DNA of 64,000 nt from CAYOXX01 sp964408025 (GCA_964408025.1 CAYOXX010000002.1:1-64000), one strand, 5' to 3'; counted from the first letter of the stretch, positions 8,148 through 17,237 are shown. Notes: generated by a model not told the origin, from the letters alone. Numbers and translations are program-made.

Positions 8148-9881
8148 ATGAAGGTTAAACGAATGCTCTTTATTATTATTCTTACCGTATCGCTCTCTTT
8201 GGTCGCCTCGTCCGCCCTGGCCCAAACCGACGACGAGGAGCTCGAGCCGGTGGCCGAAGAGTGGCGCGTCGGCTTCGAGAGCATCACCGCCGCCGACGCC
8301 GTGAACTACGTATCCTTTCTCGCCAGCGACGAACTCGAGGGGCGCGACACCGCCAGCCACGGCCTGCGCATCGCCCGCAACTACGCGGCCAGCCTCTTCA
8401 CACTCTGGGGAATCGCTCCCGCCGGCGACATCGTCGATGGAGAGAGAACCTTCGGCCAGACATTCCCGGTAGTGATCTCAGAGCCCGGTTCCCACAGCCA
8501 ACTCGAAGTACGCAACGGCGCCACAACCTGGCGATTCCAGTACCCTATCGATATCTCCCTCGGTCGCGAGGCACTCATCGCCGGCACCATCGAAGCACCC
8601 ATCATCTTCGCCGGTTACGGCATATCGGCACCCGACTTGAACTACGACGACTTCGCCGGCATCGACGTGCGCGGAAAGATCGTCGTCGTCCTGGTCGGCC
8701 TTCCCGGCGGGGACCGCGAGGGCACTCCTTTCGTGCAGCCCGAAAACCGACATCGCTTCTCGCCTTGGCGCCGCTACAGGGAACTGGGGATGAAGCTTGC
8801 GGAGATGGGCGCCGTCGCGCTGATAAGTATCAGCCCTTTCGGTGACGAATCCGAAAGCTCGCTCTTCCAGCCAAGTCTCACCGTGCGATACCGTCGCGAC
8901 AGCGAGATCAGCGCACCCAGCCGCAGGGTGAGCGTCCCGGCCCTCTCGTCGATCTCCGCCTCCGTTCCCACTCTGCACGCTTCCCAGCGGGTCGCAGACG
9001 TTATGCTCGCTGCGCAAGAGACGACGCTCGCTGAACTGAAGAACTCGATCGACGAGACGCTGCAACCGCGCTCGTTTGACCTCGACGGCAGCTCCGCGAG
9101 AATCCAAATCGACATCCGCCAGACCGGCGACGTCACCGGCAACGTACTGGGCATGATCGAAGGTTCCGATCCGGAGCTTCGGGATGAAGTGATCGTCGTC
9201 TGCGCACACCTTGACCACCTCGGCATTACCGATGAGGGCTACGTATTCAACGGCGCCGACGACAACGCCTCAGGCTCGGCGGGCGTCCTCGAGCTGGCAC
9301 AGGCGTTCACCCTCAACCCGCTCAGGCCGAAGCGAACAATCCTCTTCGCACTCTGGACCGGCGAGGAAAAAGGGCTCTACGGCAGCCGCTACTTCGTGCA
9401 ATACCCCACCGTGCCGCTGGAAAACATCGTCGCCTGTCTGAATATGGACATGATCGCGCGGGATTGGTCGATCGAGGCTATCGAGCAGATGGCCCGGCGC
9501 TTCGGCGTGGCCACAGCCGGCACCGAGATTACGCCTGAGCTGGCATCCAGACTTATCTCAGTGCAGCTTTCAGCACAATCGCCGGAACTAAACCGGATAA
9601 TCCTCGAGGAGAACAGGGAGCATATCGGCCTCTTCGTTCGCACACGCTCCGGCGACTCGCCGGGCGGCAGCGATCACGTGCCGTTCCACCGCAGCGACGT
9701 GCCAGCCGCCTTCTTCTTCTCCGCCATGCACGACGACTACCACATGCCGTCGGACACGGTCAACAGGATCAACGGCGAGAAGATGGAGCTGATCATCCGG
9801 TTGGTCTATCTGGTCGCCGGCGAGATCGCCCAGATGCCCGAGAGGCTACCCTGGGTGGAAAGCGAAGACGAGTCCGACTGA
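8148..9881 (+). CDS. Secreted M28 zinc aminopeptidase with PA domain
   Basis: An exported M28 metallopeptidase of 577 aa that should trim amino acids from peptides outside the cytoplasm. The signal peptide runs to about residue 26 (hydrophobic core followed by SSALAQ). A protease-associated insert domain covers about 130-270. The two-zinc ligands can all be followed: His in CAHLDHLG (about 352), Asp in NGADDNASG (about 369), Glu-Glu in WTGEEKG (about 404), Asp in NMDMIAR (about 433), and His in DDYHMPSD (about 530). It starts with ATG after GGAGGAGAAGCC. It stands between ftcD and hutH but on the opposite strand. A supply of histidine-containing peptides would fit with them, as inference. Confidence 0.92.
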   Translation: MKVKRMLFIIILTVSLSLVASSALAQTDDEELEPVAEEWRVGFESITAADAVNYVSFLASDELEGRDTASHGLRIARNYAASLFTLWGIAPAGDIVDGERTFGQTFPVVISEPGSHSQLEVRNGATTWRFQYPIDISLGREALIAGTIEAPIIFAGYGISAPDLNYDDFAGIDVRGKIVVVLVGLPGGDREGTPFVQPENRHRFSPWRRYRELGMKLAEMGAVALISISPFGDESESSLFQPSLTVRYRRDSEISAPSRRVSVPALSSISASVPTLHASQRVADVMLAAQETTLAELKNSIDETLQPRSFDLDGSSARIQIDIRQTGDVTGNVLGMIEGSDPELRDEVIVVCAHLDHLGITDEGYVFNGADDNASGSAGVLELAQAFTLNPLRPKRTILFALWTGEEKGLYGSRYFVQYPTVPLENIVACLNMDMIARDWSIEAIEQMARRFGVATAGTEITPELASRLISVQLSAQSPELNRIILEENREHIGLFVRTRSGDSPGGSDHVPFHRSDVPAAFFFSAMHDDYHMPSDTVNRINGEKMELIIRLVYLVAGEIAQMPERLPWVESEDESD

Positions 9882-9893
9882 ATCGGAGCGGAC

Positions 9894-11429
9894 TTATTCC
9901 AGTCCGCCCGTAGCTTCGGACACCTCGTGGAAGAAGCGCTCGGAGACAACGAGCGCTCGTAGCGCTTCCACCTCGGGAAACAGAAAGCGGTCACCATCCA
10001 GCGGAGGCGCCACCTCGCGGATCATCCGGTAGGCGGTGCGTACGCCCACGCCGGGCTTCCTGCCGCCTCTTTCGCCGGCAAATTCCAACGCCTGGGCGGC
10101 GACCATCATCTCGATAGCCAGCACTGTCTCGACGTTGGTGACGATCGCCTCGGCCGTGCGCGCGGCTATCGTGCCCATGCTGTTGTGATCCTCCTGGTTC
10201 GCCGAGGTCGGAATCGAATCGACGCTGTTGGGATGAGCCAGGCCCTTGTTCTCCGAGACAAGCGAAGCGGAAACGTGGTGGGGAATCATCATGCCACTGT
10301 TCAGCCCCGCCGATTCGGTGACGAATATCGGCAGGTGCTCGTAGCTGCCGTCAACCAGGCGAAAAACGCGCCGCTCCGAAATGCTGCCCAGCTCCGCTAC
10401 CGCTATCCCCAGGACATCCGCCGCCACCGCCACGGGCTGACCGTGAAAGTTGCCTCCCGACAGCGCCTCGTCGCGATCCGGGAAGACCAGAGGATTATCG
10501 GTGACGGCGTTTATCTCGACATCCAGAACGCCGCGGATGTAATCGACGGCCTCCCGCGAGGCGCCGTGCACCTGCGGCATGCAGCGTATGCTGTACGCGT
10601 CCTGCGTGCGCCCGCTGCCCGATGCGAGGATCTCGCTACCCTCAACCAGCTTGCGCAGATTCGCGGCGCAGGCGAGCTGTCCGCGGTAGGGGCGGAGCCG
10701 ATGTATGCGCTCGTCGAACGCGCCAAGGACCCCTCTGGACGCCTCGAGCGTCATCGCGCCCGCCACGTCCACCAGGCGCGTCAGGCGCTCGGCGCGAAGC
10801 GTCGCCAGCGTCAGGATGGCGCTCATCACCTGCGTGCCGTTGATCAGCGCCAGGCCTTCCTTGGCTTTGAGAACGACCGAATTGAGGCCGGCTCCCTCCA
10901 GCGCCCGTATTGCCGATACCGTCTCTCCGCCCACTCTGCACTCGCCGACGCCAATCATCGCCGAGGCAATGTGCGACAGCGGTGCCAGGTCGCCGCTCGA
11001 GCCGAGCGAGCCCTGCGAAGGGACGACGGGATGGATGCCACCGTTGAGCATGGCAAGCAGGAGTTCGAGCGTCTCCTCCCTGATGCCCGAGTAGCCGGCT
11101 GCCAGGCTCGCCGCGCGCAGCAGCATCGTTGCCCTGACTACGGGATCGGGCAGCAACGGGCCCGTGCCGGCTGCGTGACTGATGATTAGATTTTCCTGCA
11201 GGCGATCGATTTCTTCGCGCGCGATGGCAACGTTGGCCAGGGCGCCGAAACCGGTGGTCACGCCGTAAACCAGCGAGCCAGATGCGACGATCCGTTCGAC
11301 ACTCTCCCTGGCCGACTTCACACTCGCGCGAGCGCCCGAGGATAACTCAACACTGCGGTTCTCGTTTGCGACATCGGCGACCTGTTCAAGAGTCAGCGGA
11401 GCTTCACCTAAGATCAGCGGCCCGCTCAC
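9894..11429 (-). CDS. hutH: Histidine ammonia-lyase (HutH-type) with unusual MIO triad
   Basis: Removes ammonia from histidine to give urocanate. The 511-aa length and motifs fit the aromatic amino acid lyase family: YGVTTGFG near the N terminus, NLIISHAAGTG, QDAYSIRC, and QEDHNSMGT. The MIO cofactor normally forms from Ala-Ser-Gly; here the site reads GSLGSSGDLAPLSH, so the triad is Ser-Ser-Gly (about residues 144-146). The active Ser and Gly are kept. It could therefore be HutH or a tyrosine/phenylalanine lyase; ftcD nearby favours histidine. The GTG start overlaps the stop of the upstream K+ channel gene by 4 bases, so the two form one transcript. Confidence 0.88.
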   Translation of the reverse strand: MSGPLILGEAPLTLEQVADVANENRSVELSSGARASVKSARESVERIVASGSLVYGVTTGFGALANVAIAREEIDRLQENLIISHAAGTGPLLPDPVVRATMLLRAASLAAGYSGIREETLELLLAMLNGGIHPVVPSQGSLGSSGDLAPLSHIASAMIGVGECRVGGETVSAIRALEGAGLNSVVLKAKEGLALINGTQVMSAILTLATLRAERLTRLVDVAGAMTLEASRGVLGAFDERIHRLRPYRGQLACAANLRKLVEGSEILASGSGRTQDAYSIRCMPQVHGASREAVDYIRGVLDVEINAVTDNPLVFPDRDEALSGGNFHGQPVAVAADVLGIAVAELGSISERRVFRLVDGSYEHLPIFVTESAGLNSGMMIPHHVSASLVSENKGLAHPNSVDSIPTSANQEDHNSMGTIAARTAEAIVTNVETVLAIEMMVAAQALEFAGERGGRKPGVGVRTAYRMIREVAPPLDGDRFLFPEVEALRALVVSERFFHEVSEATGGLE

Positions 11430-12466
11430 GCCTTCACCTCCTGCGCATCTATCCTATGGGCGAACTCCTTCAGGTCGCCGCGCATCCCGATCGCTATGAG
11501 CGTATCGCCCACCTCGATAACCGCGTCGCGGCCCGGGTTGAACTGCATCGCGCCGTCGGCCCTGCGGATGGCAATGACGATCAGGTTAAAGCTCTGCCTG
11601 AACTGAGCCTCAATCAGGCTGCGCCCGATGATCGAGCAGCGCTCGCCGATGGTGAACTCGTCCACCTCGATCTCCCCGTCCTCGTACGACTCCGCGAGCA
11701 CCTCCATGAAGCTCATCAGGGCCGGCTTGAGCAGCGAGAGGGCGATCCTCATACCGCCTATGCGGTCCGGGTAGATCACCCTGTCGGCGCCGGCTCGAAA
11801 GAGGCGCTTCTCCGCGTCTTCCTCATAGGCCCTGCTTAGAATCTTCAACTTCGAATTCAACTCGCGCGCCGTGAGCGTAATGTATATGTTCTGGGCATCC
11901 GGATGCGTACACGCAATCAAAGCCCTGGCACGCTCGATTCCGGCCTGCTTAAGAACGTCGTCCTTGGCGGCGTCGCCGATTACGTAGAGGAACTTGCGGC
12001 GCTCCAGAACCTCCTCCTGCTCAGGATCCTGCTCGACGACGATAAACGGCCTCCCGAACTTCCTGAGCTCGGCCGCGACGATCTCGCCCACGCGCCCGAA
12101 GCCGCAGAGGACGACGTGATCCTTGAGCGCCGCTATCCTCTTGTCCAATTTGCGCCTCCCGAAATAACTCATTATCTCGCCTTCAACCACCGTTTGCGAG
12201 ATGGCGAAAAAGACATAGGAAACCAATCCTATACCGCAGATTATCAACGCGACGGTGAAGGCTCTACCGAGGAGCCCAAGACCGGGAATCTCGCCGAAGC
12301 CGACCGTGGAGATGGTTATAACCGTCATGTAAAAAGCCTGAAACCAGTTAACTTGCGGCTCCAGCAGACGGTAACCGAGTGTCCCGACAGAGAGGATTAG
12401 TAACAGAAACAGCAGGGCTCCGATCAGCTTGACCCTGCCCCGCCTTGGCACCCCAACAAACAACAC
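11426..12466 (-). CDS. Two-helix potassium channel with RCK (TrkA-N/TrkA-C) domains
   Basis: A 346-aa gated K+ channel of the MthK type in the inner membrane. A first membrane helix (about 14-30) is followed by a pore helix and the selectivity filter TISTVGFGE (about 51-59), then a second helix (about 68-92). The RCK domain begins with VVLCGFGRVGEIVAAEL at about 118, a Rossmann nucleotide or ion-binding site. The TrkA-C domain lies at about 255-340. The start is GTG after GGGGGAGC. Its stop overlaps hutH by 4 bases, an odd pairing with a catabolic enzyme. Confidence 0.92.
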   Translation of the reverse strand: MLFVGVPRRGRVKLIGALLFLLLILSVGTLGYRLLEPQVNWFQAFYMTVITISTVGFGEIPGLGLLGRAFTVALIICGIGLVSYVFFAISQTVVEGEIMSYFGRRKLDKRIAALKDHVVLCGFGRVGEIVAAELRKFGRPFIVVEQDPEQEEVLERRKFLYVIGDAAKDDVLKQAGIERARALIACTHPDAQNIYITLTARELNSKLKILSRAYEEDAEKRLFRAGADRVIYPDRIGGMRIALSLLKPALMSFMEVLAESYEDGEIEVDEFTIGERCSIIGRSLIEAQFRQSFNLIVIAIRRADGAMQFNPGRDAVIEVGDTLIAIGMRGDLKEFAHRIDAQEVKA

Positions 12467-12550
12467 GCTCCCCCGGAATTAGCGAGCATGATAGAGCCAA
12501 GGAGTCAGACCCGCAAGCACCACGCTGCAGCAGGAGACCGAAAAAAGTCC

Positions 12551-12580
12551 TTGACGCGGGCGGAGCGTCGACTATATACT
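12551..12580 (+). promoter_or_regulatory. Sigma-70 promoter of the TetR/ABC exporter operon
   Basis: TTGACG at 12551-12556 and TATACT at 12575-12580 are separated by 18 bases. Both boxes match consensus at five of six positions. The start of transcription would fall inside the palindrome that follows. Confidence 0.75.
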
Positions 12581-12582
12581 TG

Positions 12583-12600
12583 TAAGTAAGCGTTTACTTA
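12583..12600. promoter_or_regulatory. Palindromic operator for the TetR regulator
   Basis: TAAGTAA and TTACTTA flank a 4-base centre GCGT, giving a perfect 7-bp inverted repeat. It begins 3 bases after the -10 box and ends 15 bases before the tetR start. Size, symmetry and place fit an autorepressor site, so the regulator should switch off its own operon until a ligand binds. Confidence 0.75.
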
Positions 12601-12615
12601 ATTGGAGGTTTAGAA

Positions 12616-13242
12616 ATGGCGCGCCAAAGGTTACCGGCAGAGCAACGAAGGGAGCAGATACTCGAGGCGGCGGTCAAGCTCTTCTCCCGCAACGGTTTCG
12701 ACAGGACCACCATCCGCGAGATCGCACGCGCCGCCGGCATCAACGAGGCGACGATCTATAAGCACTTCGAGACGAAAGAAAAATTATATGATGCCATCAT
12801 CGAAAGATTCATAGAATTCGGCTCGCAGCTCATCAAGCGGACCGACCTGGAGAAACACGAACAGCTACCGGAGCTGCTATCGTCTGTGGCTACAGAGTTA
12901 TTAGGCCTGATGAACAAAGACACAACTTTACCGAGGTTATTGCTTTACAGCGCGCTGCAAAACCACCCTTTCTCCGAGAGGTTCTATCGGGAAATCTCCT
13001 CGGCGTTCCTCGGCATCCTGGAAGAAAGGTTGCGCCAAGGCCAACTGGAGCGTCGCTACCGCGCCTCCATCGACACAGCCGCCTCGGCCCGCTCGTTCCT
13101 CGGCATGATGATCTTCTACGTCATCTCCCAGCACATCGTCGGCGCAAAGCGCTGGGAGCCGATCGACGCCGGCGAGTACGCTCGGCAGACGGTTGACATT
13201 TTCCTGCACGGAATCTGCACCGAACAGGAGGGAGGGAAGTGA
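12616..13242 (+). CDS. TetR-family repressor (CecR-like position)
   Basis: A 208-aa TetR regulator. The helix-turn-helix is at about residues 10-58: REQILEAAVKLFSRNGFDRT followed by TIREIARAAGINEATIYKHF. The C-terminal helical part has no clear ligand signature. The gene has a GGAGG ribosome site and its own promoter and palindrome just upstream. Its stop overlaps the HlyD gene by 4 bases (GTGA). In E. coli the same order is cecR-ybhG-ybhF-ybhS-ybhR, which suggests a repressor for an exporter of toxic compounds. The ligand is unknown. Confidence 0.92.
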   Translation: MARQRLPAEQRREQILEAAVKLFSRNGFDRTTIREIARAAGINEATIYKHFETKEKLYDAIIERFIEFGSQLIKRTDLEKHEQLPELLSSVATELLGLMNKDTTLPRLLLYSALQNHPFSERFYREISSAFLGILEERLRQGQLERRYRASIDTAASARSFLGMMIFYVISQHIVGAKRWEPIDAGEYARQTVDIFLHGICTEQEGGK

Positions 13243-14246
13243 AGAAAGCCGCAATCATCAAGAGAATCGTTGTCCTGGCGTTCCTGGCGGCAGCTATAGC
13301 GACCTCCGTTTACGTCTACTACACCTATTTCGACATTCCCGAGGACCCGAACGTCATCCGGACCAGCGGCGTGATCGAGGCCGTCGAGGTGAGGGTGGGG
13401 ACTAAGATCGGCGGCGTCATCTCCGAGCTGCTCGTCGAGGAGGGGGACGAAGTCGAGGCCGGCCAGGTGATCGCCCACATCGACACGGTCGACCTCAACC
13501 TGCAGCTCGAGGGGGCGCTGGCTGCGGCCGAGCAGGCCAGAGCCCTGCTCCAGGACGTGCGCCGCGGCCTTAGGCCGGAGGAGATCGAGCAGCTCGAGAC
13601 GGTGGTCCGGCTCAAGGAGGCCAACCTCGAGCGGGCGCAGCTGGAGTACGATCGCCGCAACCGCCTGGCCGAGCAGCAGGCGATCTCCCAGCACGAAGCC
13701 GACATCGCGCGCACTGTGATGGACGCGGCGCAGCGGGACCTCGAGACCTCCCAGGAACAGGTGCGCATCGCCCGCCTGGGCAGCCGCGAGGACCGGATTT
13801 CTGCGGCCGAGTGGACGCTGCGGACGGCCGAGGCGAACGCGGCCCGACTGCAGCAGCAGATAGTCGACGCAGAGATTACAGCCCCAATCTCCGGTCGAGT
13901 GAGCATCAAGAACATGGAGCAAGGCGAGATCGCCCGCACGGGCGCCACCATCGTCACGCTCGTCGACCTGGACCGCCCCTGGGTGAGGGTCTTCGTGCCC
14001 GAGAACAGATTAGGCAGGGTTCGGCTGGGCATGACGGCCGAAGTTTTCTCCGACTCCTTCCCCGACCGCACCTACAGCGGCGTCATACGGCACATCGCCA
14101 CCGAGGCGGAGTTTACGCCGAAGAACGTCCAGACGCAGGAGGAGCGGATTAAGCTGGTCTACGCCGTCAAGGTCTACGTCGACAACCCGAACCAGGAACT
14201 CAAGCCGGGCCAGCCGGTGGACGCCGTCATCCGCCTCGATCAGTAG
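13239..14246 (+). CDS. HlyD-family periplasmic adaptor (YbhG-like)
   Basis: A membrane fusion protein of 335 aa linking the inner-membrane ABC transporter to the outer envelope. An N-terminal anchor helix spans about 9-30. A lipoyl-type half domain follows (VGTKIGGVISELLVEEGDEV), then an alpha-helical hairpin of about 100 residues rich in Glu, Arg, Ala and Gln, the second lipoyl half (ITAPISGRVSIKNMEQGE), and a beta-barrel ending VYVDNPNQELKPGQPVDAVI. The start is GTG, overlapping tetR. The YbhG length (about 330 aa) and the gene order match the ybhGFSR operon. Confidence 0.92.
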   Translation: MKKAAIIKRIVVLAFLAAAIATSVYVYYTYFDIPEDPNVIRTSGVIEAVEVRVGTKIGGVISELLVEEGDEVEAGQVIAHIDTVDLNLQLEGALAAAEQARALLQDVRRGLRPEEIEQLETVVRLKEANLERAQLEYDRRNRLAEQQAISQHEADIARTVMDAAQRDLETSQEQVRIARLGSREDRISAAEWTLRTAEANAARLQQQIVDAEITAPISGRVSIKNMEQGEIARTGATIVTLVDLDRPWVRVFVPENRLGRVRLGMTAEVFSDSFPDRTYSGVIRHIATEAEFTPKNVQTQEERIKLVYAVKVYVDNPNQELKPGQPVDAVIRLDQ

Positions 14247-14255
14247 GAGCCTGCC

Positions 14256-15179
14256 GTGCCGGCCATCGATATCAGCGGGCTTAAAAAGAGCTACCGCAAC
14301 GTTGAGGCGCTGCGCGGCATCGACCTCGAGGTGCGGGAGGGCGAGATCTTCGGCCTCGTCGGCCCCGACGGCGCCGGCAAGACGACTCTCATCCGCCTGC
14401 TGTGCGGCATACTGACGCCGAGCGACGGTACCGCAACCATCCTCGGCTCCGACGTACGCGGAGACCCGGAAGGGGTGAAGCGCCACATAGGCTACATGAG
14501 CCAGCGCTTCAGCCTCTACCAGGACATGACCGTCGCCGAGAACATGCGCTTCTTCGAGGAGCTCTACAGTGTCCCCCCTCAGGAACGTACCGAACGCCGC
14601 CGTCGCTTGCTGGAGTTCAGCCGTCTCGGCCCCTTCAGCGGCCGCAGGGCCGGCAAGCTCAGCGGCGGCATGAAGCAGAAGCTGGGGCTGAGCTGCGCCC
14701 TGATCCACACTCCCAAGGTTCTCTTCCTCGACGAGCCGACAACCGGCGTCGATCCGATCTCCCGCCGCGAACTGTGGGGCCTCCTGGGCGACCTCTGGCA
14801 CGGGGGCATGACGATCTTCGTCTCGACTCCCTACATGGACGAAGCCGAGCGCTGCAACCGCCTGGCTTTCATACAGGAGGGGAGGCTGATCGCGGTCGGC
14901 ACGCCCGACGAGATCAAGGCGGACTACCCGTACGAGATAGCCGAGGTGGTCACCGCCGGAGCGCGCGAGCTGGCCGCTTCCCTGCGCGACAGCGAGGCGA
15001 TCTCCGCGCTCCACCTTTACGGCGACAGGCTCCACATCTCCCTCGGCGACTACGACTCCGGCACCGCCGAGCTGGCGCCGCTCCTCGAGGCCCACGGCAT
15101 CAGCCTCTCCGACATTCGCCGCATCGAGCCGACGCTGGAGAGTGTCTTCCTACAGCGCGTCGAGGAGTCGCGCCGATGA
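14256..15179 (+). CDS. ABC transporter ATPase, first half (YbhF N-half-like), altered H-loop
   Basis: A 307-aa ATPase. Walker A reads GPDGAGKTT (about 36-44), the Q-loop region YMSQRFSLY, the signature LSGGMKQ (about 136), and Walker B VLFLDEPTTGVDP. The switch histidine is replaced: VSTPYMDEAE in place of the usual THYMDEAE (about 190). YbhF of E. coli likewise has an N-terminal half with a GPDGAGKTT Walker A and a changed H-loop, so this gene matches that half as a separate protein. The start is GTG. It overlaps the second ATPase gene by 4 bases (ATGA). The two probably work as an unequal pair with one weak ATP site. Confidence 0.92.
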   Translation: MPAIDISGLKKSYRNVEALRGIDLEVREGEIFGLVGPDGAGKTTLIRLLCGILTPSDGTATILGSDVRGDPEGVKRHIGYMSQRFSLYQDMTVAENMRFFEELYSVPPQERTERRRRLLEFSRLGPFSGRRAGKLSGGMKQKLGLSCALIHTPKVLFLDEPTTGVDPISRRELWGLLGDLWHGGMTIFVSTPYMDEAERCNRLAFIQEGRLIAVGTPDEIKADYPYEIAEVVTAGARELAASLRDSEAISALHLYGDRLHISLGDYDSGTAELAPLLEAHGISLSDIRRIEPTLESVFLQRVEESRR

Positions 15180-16105
15180 ACCACGCGGTCGTAAGCGACA
15201 AGCTCACTAAACGATTCGGCGACTTCACCGCCGTCGACAACGTCTCGTTCGAGGTTCCGGTAGGCGAGATCTTCGGCTTCCTGGGCTCAAACGGCGCCGG
15301 CAAGACGACCACGATACGGATGCTCTGCGGCATCATCGCTCCCAGCGAAGGGAGCGGCACCGTCCTGGGGATGGACATCGTCCGGCAGCGCCACCAGATC
15401 AAGGAGAATATCGGCTACATGAGCCAGAAGTTCTCCCTCTACAACGACCTCACGGTGCGTGAGAACCTGGAATTCTTCGCCGGCATGTACTCGTTCGCGG
15501 GCAGCCGTGCCGCCAGGATCGATGAGGCTCTCGAGACGACGGGCTTGCGCGACCGCGCCGGCCTGGTCACCGCCTACCTGCCGTTCGGGACCAAGCAGCG
15601 CCTCGCCTTCGCCTCGGCGATGCTGCACCGCCCGCGCATCGTCTTCCTCGACGAGCCTACAGCCGGAGTCGACCCGCGCGGCCGGCGGAAATTCTGGGAG
15701 CTGATTCACCGGATCGCCTCCGAGGGTATCACCGTCTTCGTCACCACCCACTACATGGACGAGGCCGAGTACTGCCACAGGATAACGCTGATGGACGAAG
15801 GCAGGCTGCGCGCCGTCGGCACCCCGGCGCAGATGAAGCGGGACGTCATGAAGGGCACGATGCTGGAGATCTCCTGCGACGACCCGGCAGCCGCCCTGGG
15901 CGCCGTTAAGGAGGCAGGTCTGGGCGAGACGGCGCTCTTCGCCAACAAGATCCACCTCAACGTCACCGACGAGGCCTCGGGCAGGAAAGCGGTCGCCGGA
16001 GTCCTGGTAGCGGCCGGCATCGGCCTCGAGAAGGTCGAGACCGTCGCCCCGTCGCTGGAGGACGTCTTCATCAGCGTCCTCAGCGCGGAGGGAGGCGCGC
16101 CATGA
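15176..16105 (+). CDS. ABC transporter ATPase, second half (YbhF C-half-like)
   Basis: A 309-aa ATPase starting at the ATG that overlaps the preceding stop. An upstream extension in the same frame is a shadow of the first ATPase gene. Walker A is GSNGAGKTTT (about 38), Walker B IVFLDEPTAGVDP, and the H-loop is intact (TTHYMDEAEYC). The signature is LPFGTKQ in place of LSGGxxQ, so the weakness is in the signature here and in the H-loop in the partner. This complementarity fits a heterodimer with one good and one poor composite site. It overlaps the first permease gene by 4 bases. Confidence 0.92.
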   Translation: MNHAVVSDKLTKRFGDFTAVDNVSFEVPVGEIFGFLGSNGAGKTTTIRMLCGIIAPSEGSGTVLGMDIVRQRHQIKENIGYMSQKFSLYNDLTVRENLEFFAGMYSFAGSRAARIDEALETTGLRDRAGLVTAYLPFGTKQRLAFASAMLHRPRIVFLDEPTAGVDPRGRRKFWELIHRIASEGITVFVTTHYMDEAEYCHRITLMDEGRLRAVGTPAQMKRDVMKGTMLEISCDDPAAALGAVKEAGLGETALFANKIHLNVTDEASGRKAVAGVLVAAGIGLEKVETVAPSLEDVFISVLSAEGGAP

Positions 16106-17235
16106 GGCTGATCTGGACGCTCGCCATGAAGGAGTTCATCCACATCAGGCGCGACCCGCGGACGATGGCCTTCATCATCTTCCTGCCGATCATGATGCTG
16201 ATCATCTTGGGCTACGGCGTCAACTTCGACCTCAAGGACATCAGCCTCGCCGTCGTCGACTACGACCGCACTCCGGCCAGCCGCGAGTTCCTCGAGGAGA
16301 TGACCGCCAGCGGCTATTTCTATATCGATGCCTACTACGACTCGATTCGCGAGCTGGATCGCCTGCTCGATCTTCGCGCAGCGCGCGCCGGCGTGGTGAT
16401 CCCGCGAGGCTTTCAGCGCGATCTCGAGCGGGGCGAAACGGCGAGCGTACAGTTCCTGCTCGACGGCAGCGACGGCAACACTGCCGCCATCGCCTACGGC
16501 TACATCGCGGCTGTCTCAAACGGTTACACGTTGGATAAATTGCGCGAGCGTATGGTGGCGGCCGGCCTGGAGCCTCCGCGCGTGATGCCGACGGTCCAGG
16601 TTAAAAACCGCTACTGGTATAACCCGGAGCTCAAGAGCGCTAACTTCATCGTCTCGGGCAGCATCGCCATAATCATGATGATGATCGGCGCGGTGGTCAC
16701 CGCCCTCACACTCGTGCAGGAGAAGGAGAGCGGCACCATCGAGCAGCTTATCGTCTCTCCCGTCAGGCCTTTTCAGGTGATCCTGGGCAAGGTTCTCCCC
16801 TACCTTTTTCTCTGCCTCATCGCCCTGCTGCTGGTCCTGGTGGCCGCCTACTGGGTCTTCGGCCTCGAGCTCAAGGGCGACTTGATGCAACTCCTACTGA
16901 TGGCTCTCGTCTACGTATTCGGCGTCCTCGGTATCGGTATCTTCGTCTCATCCATCGTCGACGACATGGCCTCGGCGATGCTGTTGGCCGTCCTGCTCTC
17001 TATCCTGCCTTCGGTCTTCTTCTCCGGATTCGTCTTCCCGATACGCAACATGCCGCTGCTGCTGCAGCTGATCACTTACCTGGTGCCGGCCCGCTATTTC
17101 CTCAGTATCATCAGGGGGATATACCTCAAGGGAATCGGCATCGAGATCCTCTGGGGCGAGGTGCTGTTCCTGGTCGCCTTCGCCGTTGTGGTGTTCGGCT
17201 TCGCCTCAACTCGCTTCAAAAAGAGGCTGGATTAG
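16102..17235 (+). CDS. ABC-2 type permease (YbhS-like)
   Basis: A 377-aa inner-membrane permease. One N-terminal helix (about 20-42, AFIIFLPIMMLIILGYG) precedes a periplasmic domain of about 130 residues (LAVVDYDRTPASREFLEEM onward). Five further helices follow from about 190 (SIAIIMMMIGAVVTAL). EKESGTIEQLIVSPVRPFQ is the cytoplasmic coupling segment typical of ABC-2 exporters, and YLVPARYFLSIIRGIYLKG lies near the C terminus. The ATG overlaps the ATPase stop. It is paired with a similar permease 2 bases downstream. Confidence 0.93.
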   Translation: MRLIWTLAMKEFIHIRRDPRTMAFIIFLPIMMLIILGYGVNFDLKDISLAVVDYDRTPASREFLEEMTASGYFYIDAYYDSIRELDRLLDLRAARAGVVIPRGFQRDLERGETASVQFLLDGSDGNTAAIAYGYIAAVSNGYTLDKLRERMVAAGLEPPRVMPTVQVKNRYWYNPELKSANFIVSGSIAIIMMMIGAVVTALTLVQEKESGTIEQLIVSPVRPFQVILGKVLPYLFLCLIALLLVLVAAYWVFGLELKGDLMQLLLMALVYVFGVLGIGIFVSSIVDDMASAMLLAVLLSILPSVFFSGFVFPIRNMPLLLQLITYLVPARYFLSIIRGIYLKGIGIEILWGEVLFLVAFAVVVFGFASTRFKKRLD

Positions 17236-17237
17236 CG

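Noticed and set aside
14402..15175. N-terminal extension of the second ATPase through the first
   Set aside because: It is low-complexity Arg/Pro/Gly sequence out of frame with the first ATPase. The ATG at 15176 begins the real protein.
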